DNA of 64,000 nt from Agapanthus africanus (GCA_030015575.1 JASDDO010000001.1:321441595-321505594); one strand, 5' to 3'. Positions 38,956 to 50,809 are shown, counted from the first letter of the stretch. A program made the numbers and translations. Notes: generated by a model from the sequence alone, not told the origin.

Positions 38956-40611
38956 TGTTCATATCAGAAAATTGCATTCTAATACCATTCATTCATTATC
39001 TAATTGTTGTATTTATCGGTATTATTGACCAGTGTCTGCTCAGTATTACAGATTACAGGTATTCATGACAAAATACTGGAAATGCATCCAACAGCACGGA
39101 TATATCACTTGAGGGAAGACACTGCGACCAGAAACGCTAACCGACCGATACTTCAGGAGTTCCTTTATGCAACAAGTTGTGTACACATTTTTTTCTAAAT
39201 GGTCCAACACAACAAGTGTGTACACAAGACTTTTAAGCACATGTGGATATGATTTTATATGCAATCAAAGATATGATTCTATATGCAATCAAGGATATGA
39301 TTTTATATGCAATCAAGGATATGATTCTATATGCAATCATCAAGGATATGATTCTATATGCAATCAAGGATATGATTCTATATGCATCAAGGATATGATT
39401 TTATATGAAATCAAGGATATGATTTTATATGAAATCAAGGATATGATTTTATATGCATATGATATTATATGCATTCAAGACTAAAAAGCATGTGTTCAAA
39501 TCAAAGGCAATCAAACAAATCAGCATGAGCCATAATGGGGCAGATATGAATATTTCTTTCTGAGCCTATAAATAGAGACCAGAGGGAAGAGGAAAGGGTA
39601 GCTTTTTCTTTAGTTCTATCTTAGAATTCTTGTAATTTTTCTTTTCATTCTTGAGCTCTTGCCCCTTTGTCTTGACCTTGCAACTTCTCATTTAGAACTT
39701 GCAAGCTTAAGGCTTAGGTTCTTGACTTCAAGATCTCTTGTAACAAGTTTGTTCTTCAATAAAAGTTCGTATTTTTATTACATGTCTTGTTCCACTTTAC
39801 ATGATTTCAATTGTGAAATTCATGCCTTGCTTTGATCTTGCAACCTCTTAAGTGAGCTTGCAACCTTAAAGCTTGGTATTTGGATCTCACACGTTGCCGG
39901 GGATTGAACACTGGGAGATAAAACGCTTGAACTCATCAGTTCTCTTTTTCTCTTTATTTCATTGCATGTTTTTATGTATCTTCTCTTTTCTTTCTTGTTA
40001 ATTTGTAAATATGTGTGAGTAATCTTTTCACTTGTTAAGGGTGTAATATGTTAGATCGTATTCGAAGATTTTCTTTGTCCAAACTTTAAAACCTGAAACT
40101 TGCCTATTGAAACTTCGTGCAAATCACCCGCAACTCCGCTCACTAGGCATCCTATCCTACCCCGATAGTGATGATTCCTAATCATGACCGGATTACCCGT
40201 GGTTTGCCGAAGGCTAAAATCAAGAGATAACAACGGAAGGACAAGGGACAAGGAAAACGGATTTAGCGAAATACCGCAAATACCGTATTTTAAGTTCCCT
40301 AATCCGCGTTGTTACCTATTGCTTTAGTATCAATACCAAGTCGGGGCTATAAGGAATTGGCAAACATCACCTTCATACAATCTAACTTATTACTATCCTT
40401 AACAAGCCCTTTTTATTCATATCTTTGTTACGACAATTAGTTAACCAACAAATCAAAACACGGAATTAACTCGTTAAAACAAGCAATAAGAAACTTACCA
40501 TCTCCCTGCGGACGACCCGTATTCATCGCGGCTCGCTACAAGCGACACCGTTTTGATTGCGGTAATTTCAGAATTCTTTTTAAACACGACACAGTTAGAG
40601 CGTGACAATCG
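38956..40611 (+). repeat. 3' LTR of Athila (1656 bp)
   Basis: Same as the 5' LTR apart from about 13 substitutions and one fewer 27-bp repeat unit. The last base is g (caatcg) where the 5' LTR has a. Followed by gtgat (40612-40616). Confidence 0.93.
39245..39480 (+). repeat. Minisatellite in Athila 3' LTR, about 9 units
   Basis: Same array as at 28693 with one 27-bp unit missing. Confidence 0.92.
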
Positions 40612-40616
40612 GTGAT

Positions 40617-40815
40617 CTACATCATAATCCTGGTAGTCAAGCATTATCCTAAGGGCTTCATCAACATGTATATAAGATATGAAATACAACACATCACACG
40701 TTAAGATGAAAATAAACCAGATAGCATACTATCATTTCGAGCAAACATTGTTTCTGTACATATACATGCCTAGCATCCTATACAATACAGGCCTCTAGGG
40801 CATACATATCTCACA
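40617..40815 (-). repeat. 3' LTR of C, second segment
   Basis: Resumes the C LTR after the Athila element (ctacatcataatcctggtag) and ends atatctcaca next to the polypurine tract. Confidence 0.9.
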
Positions 40816-40830
40816 ATCTCTCACTTGCAC
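40816..40830 (-). other. Polypurine tract of C
   Basis: The minus strand reads GTGCAAGTGAGAGAT beside the 3' LTR; the same motif, GTGCAAGTGGGAGAT, occurs in D and H. Confidence 0.8.
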
Positions 40831-40870
40831 TAAGGCCTGTAGTTGAAGCAATAAGTACCCACTGTCTACC

Positions 40871-41356
40871 CTAGAACCAGTTGCCGGCATACCGCATGCC
40901 CAACATCTCAAATAGTCTCTCAAACTGGACTTGAGGAATGGCCTTGGTGAATGGATCTGCCTTGTTGTTTTTCGTGTCTACTCTCCATACCTCGATGTCC
41001 TGGCGATCCACTATCTCCTTGATGAAGTGATACCGCCTTAAGAAATGTCTGGATTTCTGATGGGACCGTGGTTCCTTTGCCAAAGCCATGGCTCCATTGT
41101 TATCGCAATACAAAGGTATTGGATTTGCAATGGATGGAACCACCTGAAGTTCAGAAACGAACTTCCTCATCCAAACTGCCTCTTTTGCGGCATCATTAGC
41201 AGCAATATACTCAGCTTCCATCGTGGAGTCAGCAACAGTATCTTGCTTGGAACTCTTCCAACATACCGCCGCTCCATTTATGGCAAATACAAACACCGAG
41301 ATAGACGTACTATCATCCTTATCGCTCTGGAAGCTAGAATCGGTAAAGGCCTCCAT
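40871..41356 (-). pseudogene. C RNase H domain
   Basis: 161 residues of Copia RNase H, which removes RNA from the RNA-DNA hybrid. Motifs: TDSSFQSD, WKSSKQDTVADSTMEAEY, CDNNGAMALAKEPRSHQKSR, and the end NKADPFTKAIPQ. Same frame as RT but separated from it by TAA at 41357-41359, just before TDSS. The domain itself is complete up to a natural stop at 40871. Confidence 0.88.
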
Positions 41357-42772
41357 TTAGAGATCTTCGTTACCATACACCAAGAACATTTCTTTAGTCC
41401 TTCGCAAGTACTTCAGAATGTTCTTCACAGCAGTCCAGTGTTTCTCCCCCGGATTGGATTGATACCTGCTTACTGCACTCAGTGCATAAGCTACATCTAG
41501 GTGAGTACGTAACATTGCATACATTATAGATCCTACCGCCGAAGCGTAGGATATAATACTCATGTGAGCCCTCTCCTCATTAGTCTTTAGAGACATATTT
41601 TTGGAGAGGGTGATCCCGTGACAAGCGGGTAAATTACCTCGCTTAGAATCTTCCATAGTAAACCTCTTTAGTATGGTGTCTATGTATCTCGATTGGGACA
41701 ATCCCAACAATCTCTTAGATCTATCTCTATAGATCTTGATTCCCATAATGTACGAGGCATCACCCAGATCCTTCAAGGAGAACCTCTTCGATAAGAATAA
41801 TTTGACCGATTGTAGCATAGGAACATCATTTCCTATCAAGAGAATGTCGTCCACGTACAATACGAAGAATGCGATAGTACTCCCTACAATCTTTTTATAA
41901 ATACATGGTTCATCTACATTTTTTATTAAACCAAACTTGTTTATTATATCATCAAAGCAGATGTTCCAACTCCGTGATACCTTCTTTAATCCATAGATGG
42001 ATTTAAGCAAGCTGCATGCCTTTCCGCTGCTCCCACTGTCAATGAAGCCTTCTAGTTGATCCATAAAAACGCATTCTTCTAAATCCCCATTTAGAAATGT
42101 CGTTTTAGCATCCATCTGCCAGATTTCATAGTCATAGTGAGCAGCTATAGCAAGCAGGATCCGAATGGATTTAAGCATTGCGACTGGTGAAAAGGTCTCA
42201 TCATAGTCCAAGCCTGGTCTTTGACGAAATCCTTTTGCAACTAGCCTAGCTTTATAGGTCTCCACCTGACCATCCACACCGATCTTTCTCTTAAAGATCC
42301 ACTTGCACCCTATGGGTTTTACTCCAGAAGGTGGAACCTCCAAAGTCCATACTTTATTGGTAAGCATGGATTCCATTTCGGATCTCATGGCATCCAGCCA
42401 CTTCACTGACTCACTACTCGTGATAGCTTGCTGAAAAATAGTAGGATTATAATCATCTATGATGCAATCTTCTTTATCACCATAAATTAGAAAACCGTAG
42501 TATCTATCAGGTGGACGAGAAGTCCTACTAGATCTACGGAGTGGCTGAGATTCGTTGGGTTCTATTGAAACCTCAGGTTCAACCAAATCATCGGTATTTG
42601 TTTGTGGTTCTGGAATTTCTTCCAGTTCTACCGCATTTCCAACAGTGTCATTTGTAAAATATTCATTTTCTAAAAATGTGGCATATTGAGAAACAAACAC
42701 CCTTTCTTCCTCTTTGTGATAGAAAAGATATCCATACAAATGTTTTGGATATCCCACAAATTTACACAACAC
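41357..42772 (-). pseudogene. C reverse transcriptase with integrase C-terminal linker
   Basis: 471 residues. The start (KFVGYPKHLYGYLFYHKEE) is the integrase C-terminal module. Residues 80-130 are a variable linker; RT begins near KWIFKRKIGVDG (158). Catalytic Asp at 221 (QMDAKT) and the YVDD box at 306-309 are intact. The frame ends with TAA before RNase H. At the 5' side it needs two frame changes (around 42830 and 42770) to join integrase. Confidence 0.88.
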
Positions 42773-43600
42773 CGATCATGTTTCGAGTTTGTCTGGATAT
42801 TGCTTTTTCTCATAAGCCGGACAAACCTATATCCTAACTCTTTTAAGAGATGGTCTCTTCCTATACCATATCTCATATGGAGTGGTAGACACGGTTTTGG
42901 TTGGAACCCTATTTAATAGATATATTGCAGTCTCCAATGCATGCCCCCATAATGAAAGTGGTAACTCAGCATCACTCATCATTGACCGTACCATATCTAA
43001 TAGGGTACGATTTCTCTGTTCTGACACACCGTTGTGCTGTGATGTGTACGGAGGAGTTAGCTGAGAGAGAATCCTATTCTCTTTTAGGAAATATAGAAAC
43101 TCTGTGCTTAGGTACTCACCTCCTCGATCTGATCGAAGTTTCTTGGTACTCGATCCTGTTTGTTTTTCTACTTCAAATTTATACTCCTTGAATTTTTCGA
43201 AGGTTTCAGACTTATGTTTCAATAAGAACACGTGCCCGAATCTCGAGAAATCATCAGTAAAATTTATGAAGTATGAAAAACCACATCTCTCATGTGTAGA
43301 CATTGGTCTACATACATCACTATGTATGAGGCCTAAGAGTTCAGTAGCTCTCTCTCCGTGTCCAGTAAACGGAGTTTTGGTCATTTTGCCTTTGATACAA
43401 GATTGGCAAATCGCATAAGATTTATATTCAAACTGGTTTAAATATCCATCTTTATGTAGCTTAGTTAGTCTTGTTTCATTAATATGACCAAGTCTACAAT
43501 ACCAAATGAAAGCTCCATTTATGTTTGAAATCTTTCTTTTGTTTGCATGTTTTAATATTGAAGACAGTGTGTTGATTCAGGATGTCTATCCCGTTATTTA
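42773..43600 (-). pseudogene. int: C integrase
   Basis: Copia integrase lying before RT, which defines the superfamily. The pre-integrase zinc region is in the degraded stretch 43600-43385 (CQSC visible). The core, 43384-42827, carries the three acidic catalytic residues: LIHSDVC, LRSDRGGEYL and HNGVSEQRNRTL. After YRKRPSLK the frame changes, runs briefly in a second frame, and returns to the first at about 42770. Core residues are intact but the polyprotein is broken. Confidence 0.86.
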
Positions 43601-43622
43601 ATGTACCAGACCTAATCAACTG

Positions 43623-43958
43623 CTAATTAAGGTTAATGTTCATAACATTACTTTGTAATACAAAATCATACCCTTCATTGTCCAACAACGATATAGATAT
43701 AATATTACACAATATCGAAGGTACAAAATAACATGGGTTTGAAACCAATATACAATACGATGGCAAACAAAGGTGATACTCTCCTACTGATACAACATGT
43801 ACAGAGGAACCATTTCCTACTCGGAGAGTGTGATCACCTTTCTTCAATACCTTGCTATTTCTTAGCCCCTGCACATAATTACAGATGTGAGATCCTGACC
43901 CGGTATCTAATACCCAGGAAGTAGAGTTAATTGAAAAACCGTTTTCTATTACAAACAC
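43623..43958 (-). pseudogene. C aspartic protease
   Basis: 111 residues with the active site WVLDTGSGSHICN, normal for Copia protease, which cleaves the polyprotein. In frame with the nucleocapsid upstream but separated by TGA at 43962-43964. The downstream end passes into pre-integrase after a stop at 43623. Confidence 0.85.
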
Positions 43959-43961
43959 ACC

Positions 43962-44345
43962 TCAAGTGGAAGTATCACCATGCTTCTTCTTCTTAAGGTC
44001 GGCGAGGTATCCAACGCATTTTCTCTTCCAGTGCCCAGTCTCGTGGCAGTAGAAGCATTCCCCTTTTCCCGATGCAGCAGCCCCTGTCTTGCCTTTCCCC
44101 GGTGCCTTTTTCACACAACCTCTCGGTTTGATGGGATTCTTCTTCTTTCCCTTAGCCTTAGCTTTCAGGACAAAAAAGGAAGATGGCCCAGCAACTAGAG
44201 CGGGAGTTTTCGTTACCTTTAGCGTGCTCTCTGCACTCCTCGACATATTGAGAAGTTCAGGAAGTGACTTCTCCAGATTGTGTATGTTGAAGTTCACTAT
44301 GAACGGAGCAAAGGCAGGGGAGGGACTGTAGAACAATATCAACAT
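43962..44345 (-). pseudogene. gag: C gag, C-terminal part with zinc knuckle
   Basis: Ends the capsid (APFIVNFNIHNLEKSLPELL), then a Lys-rich stretch and a CCHC knuckle CFYCHETGHWKRKC that binds element RNA. It overlaps the N-terminal gag frame by about 90 bp, so one small indel near 44320 separates the two. This is the only gag/zinc-knuckle sequence among the Copia copies in the window whose protease-leader junction can be read. Confidence 0.87.
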
Positions 44346-44799
44346 ACTGTTCGTTCTCCATCGTCCATCCCAGGTCCTCTAGTTCTTCGATAAGTCCTAT
44401 CATCTTCAATACATGGTCACCTACAGACGTGCCAGCAGCCATCCATATCTGAAACAACTTTCTGGATGCCTCGTATCGGAGAGTACGAGATTGCTCTCCA
44501 TACAACTCCTTTGTATGGAGAAAGATGGATTGTACATCCATCTTCTCATGCTGCTTCTGATGTTTATTGTCTATAGAAGCAAGCATGAGGCATTTAGCTG
44601 TTGCGCAGTCTATATCCCATGTCTTGCGGATTTCCTTATCCACAACTGAAGAATCAGGGCCTGGGTTAGGAGGGGTCGGAGTAGTCAGGACGTATCCGAC
44701 CTTATCATAGGTCAGGGCAATATTTACGTTCCTCAGCCATTCTTTGTAATTCGGTCCCATGAGTTTATTTTTGTCTAATAAAAGCTTAAGTCCCGTCAT
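44257..44799 (-). pseudogene. gag: C gag, N-terminal part
   Basis: ATG at 44799. 180 residues of Copia Gag: MTGLKLLLDKNKLMGPNYKE at the start, then the capsid region with WDIDCATAKCLMLASI and MIGLIEELEDLG. About 150 residues are homologous before the frame shifts near 44320. The start is chosen because gag begins there in the family and because the sequence beyond it (gtcat) aligns with the start codon of the small ORFs in A, B and D. Confidence 0.87.
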
Positions 44800-45250
44800 A
44801 GGTATCTGCCATTAGGAGAGAGAAAAGAAGACACTTAGCGATTGCTCTTACATGATTAGATTGGTTATTAATCTTATCTAATCGATGTCTCTCACTGCTT
44901 TTTATCAAACTTTCCTTCAAACCTTAAAACGAAAATTAGCCAGGATTCATTTCAATCTACAAGTTCGCTAACCGGTCGGCTAGGCCAGTGTCGGTACTCC
45001 GAAGGAGGTTCCCTGTGCTTTCGGACGGACCTAATTAAAATAAACTTCGTTTTCCTAAAGGCATAACCCCGTTGACACCTTTCTAGACACCTACTGGATT
45101 AGCTAATTGTAAAGTGCAAAATTCACCCGGGAGTAACTTTTACTCACAATGGGATCGGGATCCGACTATCAAAATAGAATATATGCAATCTTATTGAAAA
45201 TTTCAACTCTTGAAATTCCCGATATGGTTTTTACCCGTAGTGTCTTATGA

Positions 45251-45444
45251 CCTTAACTATGGTCAACAAATCATAAGCACTAGTCAAATTCTACCCTCCA
45301 TTTCGTGCTTGATTTAGACCCACCCTTATGAACCTTAACTATGGTCAACAAAGTCAAACGAATGTCCGAATCGATCGCATCATATGCTTTGTAGGAAGAC
45401 ATCACTTAGCTACCATACACCATGCCTTAACTATGGTCAACAAA
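45251..45444 (-). repeat. Three identical leader repeats of C
   Basis: ccttaactatggtcaacaaa at 45251-45270, 45333-45352 and 45425-45444, all identical, 82 and 92 bp apart. Confidence 0.88.
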
Positions 45445-46825
45445 CGTGGCACGAATACTAAGTACTTTCCTTTCTAAAATGGCGGAGGGCAATGGATGGT
45501 TTTGATGAAAACCTTTAACGTTTTGAACTTGATATCGTTGTAGAATATAGTGAAAGGAGTGGTTTAAGCTCCAGTTTAAAAATCGAATGGTTTTGTAGCA
45601 TATTTCTAATTTTGCTAAATAGGTCACTCCCGGTGAAAGGATCTCGGCTCTTTCCTCATCGAATGAGATGCTGGATATTCATCAAGGAATACCACGATGC
45701 AAAGCAAAAATTAGATCAACTATAAAAACAAATCGAGTGCTTTGTAACATTTGCTAGTTTCGCTAAAGTGGTCACTCCCGGTGAAGGGATCTCGGCCCTT
45801 TCCTCATCGAATGAGGTGCTGGATATTCATCAAGGAATACCACTATGCAAAGCAAAAACTAGAGTTACATTTTTTAAAAATTTTGATTCTACAACATCTT
45901 TAGGTTTCTTTTTCTTAACATTAATCACATTAATGTTGTCCCATCATTTACGTTTCCTAAACATCACAGAAAAGAAACGAAAATAGAATGTACGCTTATG
46001 CCATCTACATTCGCCATGGGGCCCCGTCATGCATCGTTAGGTTACATAACTAACGGCAGAGCGGGGGCTGGACTAGCGCGGGTGCAAAACATAAGCTACG
46101 TTTATTATATATCTCATATATAAATAGTCATTCATCGCACGCATTTATAAACATTCTAGATCATAAATGAATACATTGGATATACTAAGAATTCTGTATT
46201 TCGTTTAAGCCCTTAATGAAAGACGGATTCCACGGTCGTCATGAATAGCTAAACCCCACCCTAGACCCCTACGGGTGCGGCAAACTACCCGCCAAATTCC
46301 CCAAGTGAAGCAACCTCCCTCAATAAAATGAGTAGGCCACTCGGCACTTCGAGAACCCGGTAGTTTGTGCACCCCACCTTGGGTCTATCCTAGGAGCAAA
46401 AACAGTAAAAAGAAATAATACATCGGTGGATACAACCTCAACCTGGATGTGCCCCGCAAAATAATATTACATCAATTTTGCAAATTACATGAATGAAAGA
46501 AAAGAAAAACACTCTTCTCACATCCCCGCGGCTATTCATCCACGACGATCCAAAAAATTCATATACACATACCATCACATGATATACATATGTGCAACCC
46601 CCACTAATCGACATATAGCAATTAGCGGACGTTTCAAACACATATCATAAACAGAAAACCCGATTAGCCAAACACTTAGAATTTCGATCGATAATCTTGA
46701 ACCGTGTCAACAACTTGCACAATCCACTACACAAACACCTTTGTGTAGAAACAGAACATGCCAGAGACCACATTTTCCCATAATAGACACACTGGAGAAA
46801 AACGAGTCGACTCGGCCTCGACTCC

Positions 46826-46872
46826 GCCGCGGAACGGCAGTGAAACACTGAGTTTCGCCGCAGTTCCGTGGC
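46826..46872 (-). other. Leader hairpin of C
   Basis: Outer arms gccgcggaac and gttccgtggc, with inner arms gaaac/gtttc. About 200 nt inside the primer site, like the hairpin in J. Confidence 0.6.
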
Positions 46873-47068
46873 ATTCTTGGTAAGTTGGGAGCTCGTTTTT
46901 CTTCATGTATCTTGGAATTCCTTGCTTGTATTTTTAAGGCTTATTAAAAGATTTATTGAACACTTTAAAAAATCGACAGCAAGCAGGGCAGAAAAAGTGA
47001 TTTCAGGCGAAAAATCCGTCGATCGAAGTTCTAACTTTTGGCTAACTAGCTAGTTATGGTTTAGTTAT

Positions 47069-47080
47069 GCTCTGATACCA
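47069..47080 (-). other. Primer binding site of C (initiator tRNA-Met)
   Basis: The minus strand reads TGGTATCAGAGC, directly beside the LTR. Confidence 0.87.
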
Positions 47081-49035
47081 TGTTAGTTGATATTGCACAC
47101 CCTCACAACACTAGTGTGGAGGAAAAAGTGGCAAACGAAAATTTTCTTGCATGCAACACCCACTCTAAACCCTAGATCTTGTACTAAACCATAACTAGAA
47201 AACCCTATCTAGGAGTTTTTAACTACTATGAAAGGGTTATACCTAAGTAACCGGTCCTTCGGGTCTTTTTTCCGATGCGACTCCTTGGCTCCTTGGATGG
47301 TTGCAACGACCTCGATCTCCGGTCACCTTTAAGACGTAGATGATCCACCCGAGAGCTTTGGAACAAGCTTCAAACTCTTCACAAGAGTTAACTAAGAAGT
47401 CAAGTGTGCTAGAAATGACTACTTAGATGATGTAGAGAAGAACTGGTGGATTATTTTATCTCTTAAGTTTTTGATTCACAATTCATCTGAAGGGTAAAGC
47501 TTTAGAGGTTGAAGAAGGAGATAACTTGGAGAGAGAAGATGAAAGTGAGAATGAAAGAAAAAATGAACCATGGAAGAATGATATGGCTCATGGGAAATTA
47601 TTGAAGTGTGTATTATTTTATCTCCAAAATAATGCACCATACTTCAATAGTAATCCCAAATGAATAAAAAATACAATGAGCCATTCCTTCATCCATGCTT
47701 TGACAATTCTCCAAATTCCACCTCAAATTTTTATTTTCACAAAATAAAAATCCTATTATAAGGTGTCTCCTTCTAGAAGGTGCTCTTATACAATTACAAG
47801 AATACCCCTCAACGTATACCGTATAAGTATACCCGTATTCGTATTCTGAAAAATACGAATACGAATAATCCAATAATATAATACCGGTATCCGGCTTAAA
47901 CCAAAACTTACCAGTATTATCCTTCTGATCATTATTCCTGTAGCCAGTACACCAACATGATCGAAACCCTGCCGTAACAACTTACGGGCTCTACATCTTT
48001 TGCCTGAACCAGGAAACCCTCTGTGTGAGGCTCTAAAGACTCGACGGTACGCTGGCAGTGGGTTTAACCACAAGCACGTCAGCGGCACTAGCTGTACGTA
48101 ACGGCTACCCAGGTAAATGATGAAAAGGTGGCCGACGAGAGAACTCATCCCAACCCCAACGAGCATGTAAGCAACACTTACCGTACAGTCCGGTCTCTTC
48201 ATCCGATACGTCGCATATGAAGTCTAGGGGTGGTAAATGTCAGACCCCAGTAACTTTATAAGTCTTGCTGATGTATGGCTCATAACGGTTCGAGAAACTA
48301 CTGATAATTCCTATCAGTAAATCTCAACAACCCTGGTCAGGGATTTGCTGTTATGGCAGATCAATCATAGCACGACATCAACTCCCTATACCGGGAGAGA
48401 CGAAACTCCTTCTATCGCTCACCGCCTCCATGTGATTCGGGACTGTACCCAAAATCCACCTGTTTGCACGACTTTGTAGAGCTGTGGTAGGGAGGAAATC
48501 AAATCACAGTGGGAATCACACAAGAAACTATGACGATCTTGGGTCTATAGACTAACCTGTACAAGTGTCGCCAGAGAACTGCTATCTGACAATATGTATA
48601 TATACCATCTAGGAGTTCTCGGCGAGTCATGTTCGGTGTACCTATTCTCTAATTAGCACCTGTGTACAATCTTTGATGTCAAACACCAATGGTTATGGGA
48701 TCAACTATCGTCCCTAGGGTCAAGAAACGTACACACTAGTCTACTCTGGTAATATCGATGCCCTGTCTCGATATACCCTCGACTAGGAACTATTAAAGGA
48801 TATGCTTTTAGACTACCCAGGCCTCACTAGTATGATCTGCATCATAATACTGGTAGTCAAGCATAATCCTAAGGGCTTCATCAACATGTATATAAGATAT
48901 GAAATACAACATATCACACGTTAAGACAAAAATAAACCAGATAGCATATTATCATTTTGAGCAAAGATTGATTCTGTACATATACATGCCGAGCATCCTA
49001 TACAATACAGGCCTCTAGGGCATACATATCTTACA
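47081..49035 (-). repeat. 5' LTR of C (1955 bp)
   Basis: Starts tgttagttga, ends atatcttaca. Its right flank gcagtcacac is internal LTR sequence of F, so C inserted into F. Hairpins: 47719-47765 and 47835-47862. No gene. Confidence 0.9.
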
Positions 49036-50809
49036 GCAGTCACACTAGTGGGGGCTGGGTAGTCTATAAGCACATCCTTATACAGGTCCCCAGTCGTAAG
49101 ATTATCGAGACAGGGAATCGATACTCCGGAGTAGACTAGTGTATACGCTTCTCATCCCAGTAGGTGAGATGGTCTGTCCCATAGCCATTAGTACGTCGTA
49201 CAGGAGATACTATGCAGGTGTTCATTGGGTTATGAGTTACACTGGACGGACTCGTGGGGAACTACAGGTTAGTATTATGCTTATGATCAGGTAGCAGTTC
49301 CCAGGTGACATGAGTACAGTATAGTCCGTTGACTTGACATCACTATTTCTCCTCAAGTGTGTTCCCACTGTTCTTAAAATACTACCCTACCATGGCTCAT
49401 AGGAGTCATGCAAACAGGTAGTAGTTGGGTGCAGTCTCGAAGCACTAGGAGGCAGTAGTAGTTAGATAGGATTCGTCTCTTCCGGTATTGGGTGTTGATA
49501 TCGCGTTTTGTTTGGAAAGCCATTACACAAAGTCCCTGTCCAGGGAAAACGGGATTTACTGGTTGGTACTCCAGTTGTTTCTCAGGGTGTTTTGGGCTCT
49601 GCTCCGGCATGACTTATTGCGCTATTAGGGGTCTGACGGCTACCGCCCCCTAGGCCCGATATGCGATACTCTTAGACGAACAGACCGGACTGTACGGAGA
49701 TTGTCACAGATAGGCTCAGTAGGAGTTAGGATGAGTTTGCTCATCGGCCTTCTTATCGACAAATACGTGGGTAGCCGTTACATGCAGCTAGTACTGCTGA
49801 CGTACTTATGGTTAAACCTACTGCCAGTGTACTGTCAAGTCTTTAGATTCCTACACAGAGGGTTTCCCTGCTTCGGACAAAAGATATAGAGGCCGTGTGG
49901 TTTTACGGCAGGGCTTCGATCACATACGTGTACTTGTACATGGATGATGTTCGGGCAGATAATACTAGTGGGCTTTGGTTTAAGCCGGATCCTAGTATTA
50001 TATTATTGGATTGTTTTCATCTCAGTGTATTCGTATTTTTTGGAATACGGATACGGGTTTATATATATATATATATGGTGAGGGCATTCTTGTAATTTTA
50101 CTTGGTATGCTTCTAGAAGGGGACACCTCATTATTGATTTATCTATTTTGCAAAATAGATTAATGAGGTGGATGTTTGGAGACTTGTGTGGCATGGGTGT
50201 GAAGCATGGCTCCATGAGTTGTTTATTAGTTTGTGTTCACTATTGAAGCATGGTGGCTATTTTCTATGAGAAAATAATCCATGCTTCAATGAGTGAAGTC
50301 CTGAGCCATTCTCCACACTCACACAACCTAGCTCATTTGCTTCTCTTCATTCTCTCTCCAAGTTTGCTCTCCTTCTTCCTCAAAGATCTTTACCCTCATA
50401 TGTGTTGTGAAACAAAGGATCTAGTGAGATAAAACAATCCATTAGACTCTCTATTTCCTCTAGGCTACTTAGATTAGTACACTAGGTACCCTAGTTACCT
50501 CAAGTTTGTTGTTGGAGCTCAAAGTATAGACTCTCGGGTAGATCATCTTTGACTCGAGGAGGCCGACGAGGAGGCACGATCCGTACACTCTTCAAGAAGC
50601 TTAAGAAGAGGAAGATGAGTACAAGAAGAAGAAAGACTTGATTCTTGAGGTATAACTTTCTTACATAGTAGTTAAACCTCATAGTAGTTGTGCTAGCTAG
50701 GGTTTATGGTCGATCCTAGGTTCAAGTCGATGTTGCGAAGCATATAAAAATCTTTTTTTAAAAACTCTACCTCCCCGCAAACCCAGGGGGTGCGCGACAT
50801 CGACTTACA
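49036..50809 (+). mobile_element. F: Copia LTR, right part, split by insertion of C
   Basis: Colinear with solo LTR K from about its position 213 to the end; ends cgacttaca at 50809. Carries the AATACTAG hairpin (49959-50001), the GTATTC hairpin (50027-50054) and a strong palindrome hairpin (50124-50170). Right flank ggtttt is internal LTR sequence of G. Solo LTR or the 3' LTR of a plus-strand element. No gene. Confidence 0.82.
50124..50170 (+). other. Large hairpin in LTR F
   Basis: Outer arms cacctcatta/taatgaggtg around atctattttgcaaaatagat, itself a perfect 20-bp palindrome at 50141-50160. Confidence 0.85.

Larger units (their letters stand above)
28404..40611 (+). mobile_element. Athila-type Ty3/Gypsy element, complete structure (12.2 kb)
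   Basis: Two near-identical LTRs (28404-30086 and 38956-40611), a tRNA-Asp primer site, gag-pol in Gypsy order, a non-coding 3' region and a polypurine tract, between gtgat duplications. Protease (DLGAS), RT (FMDD) and integrase resemble Athila rather than chromoviruses: no chromodomain, and a long 3' region where some relatives carry an env-like ORF. By eye about 13 substitutions separate the LTRs (about 0.8%), so insertion is recent. Two frameshifts break gag-pol. Confidence 0.93.
44800..47068 (-). other. Untranslated leader of C (about 2.3 kb)
   Basis: Contains three identical 20-nt repeats (45251, 45333, 45425), the duplicated module (45612 and 45760), a conserved segment with ggggcccc and an inverted repeat (45989-46085), and a hairpin (46826-46872). 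No ORF is convincing. Confidence 0.78.
26651..49035 (-). mobile_element. C: Copia element with gag and pol, 3' LTR split by E and Athila
   Basis: Complete order on the minus strand: 5' LTR (47081-49035), primer site, leader, gag, protease, integrase, RT, RNase H, polypurine tract, 3' LTR (26651-28403 plus 40617-40815). The two LTRs are 1955 and about 1953 bp once the insertions are removed. They differ by roughly 6% in the first 220 bp, so C is much older than the Athila inside it. Integrase before RT shows Copia. RT/RNase H motifs look Angela/BARE-like; this lineage call is tentative. Confidence 0.88.
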
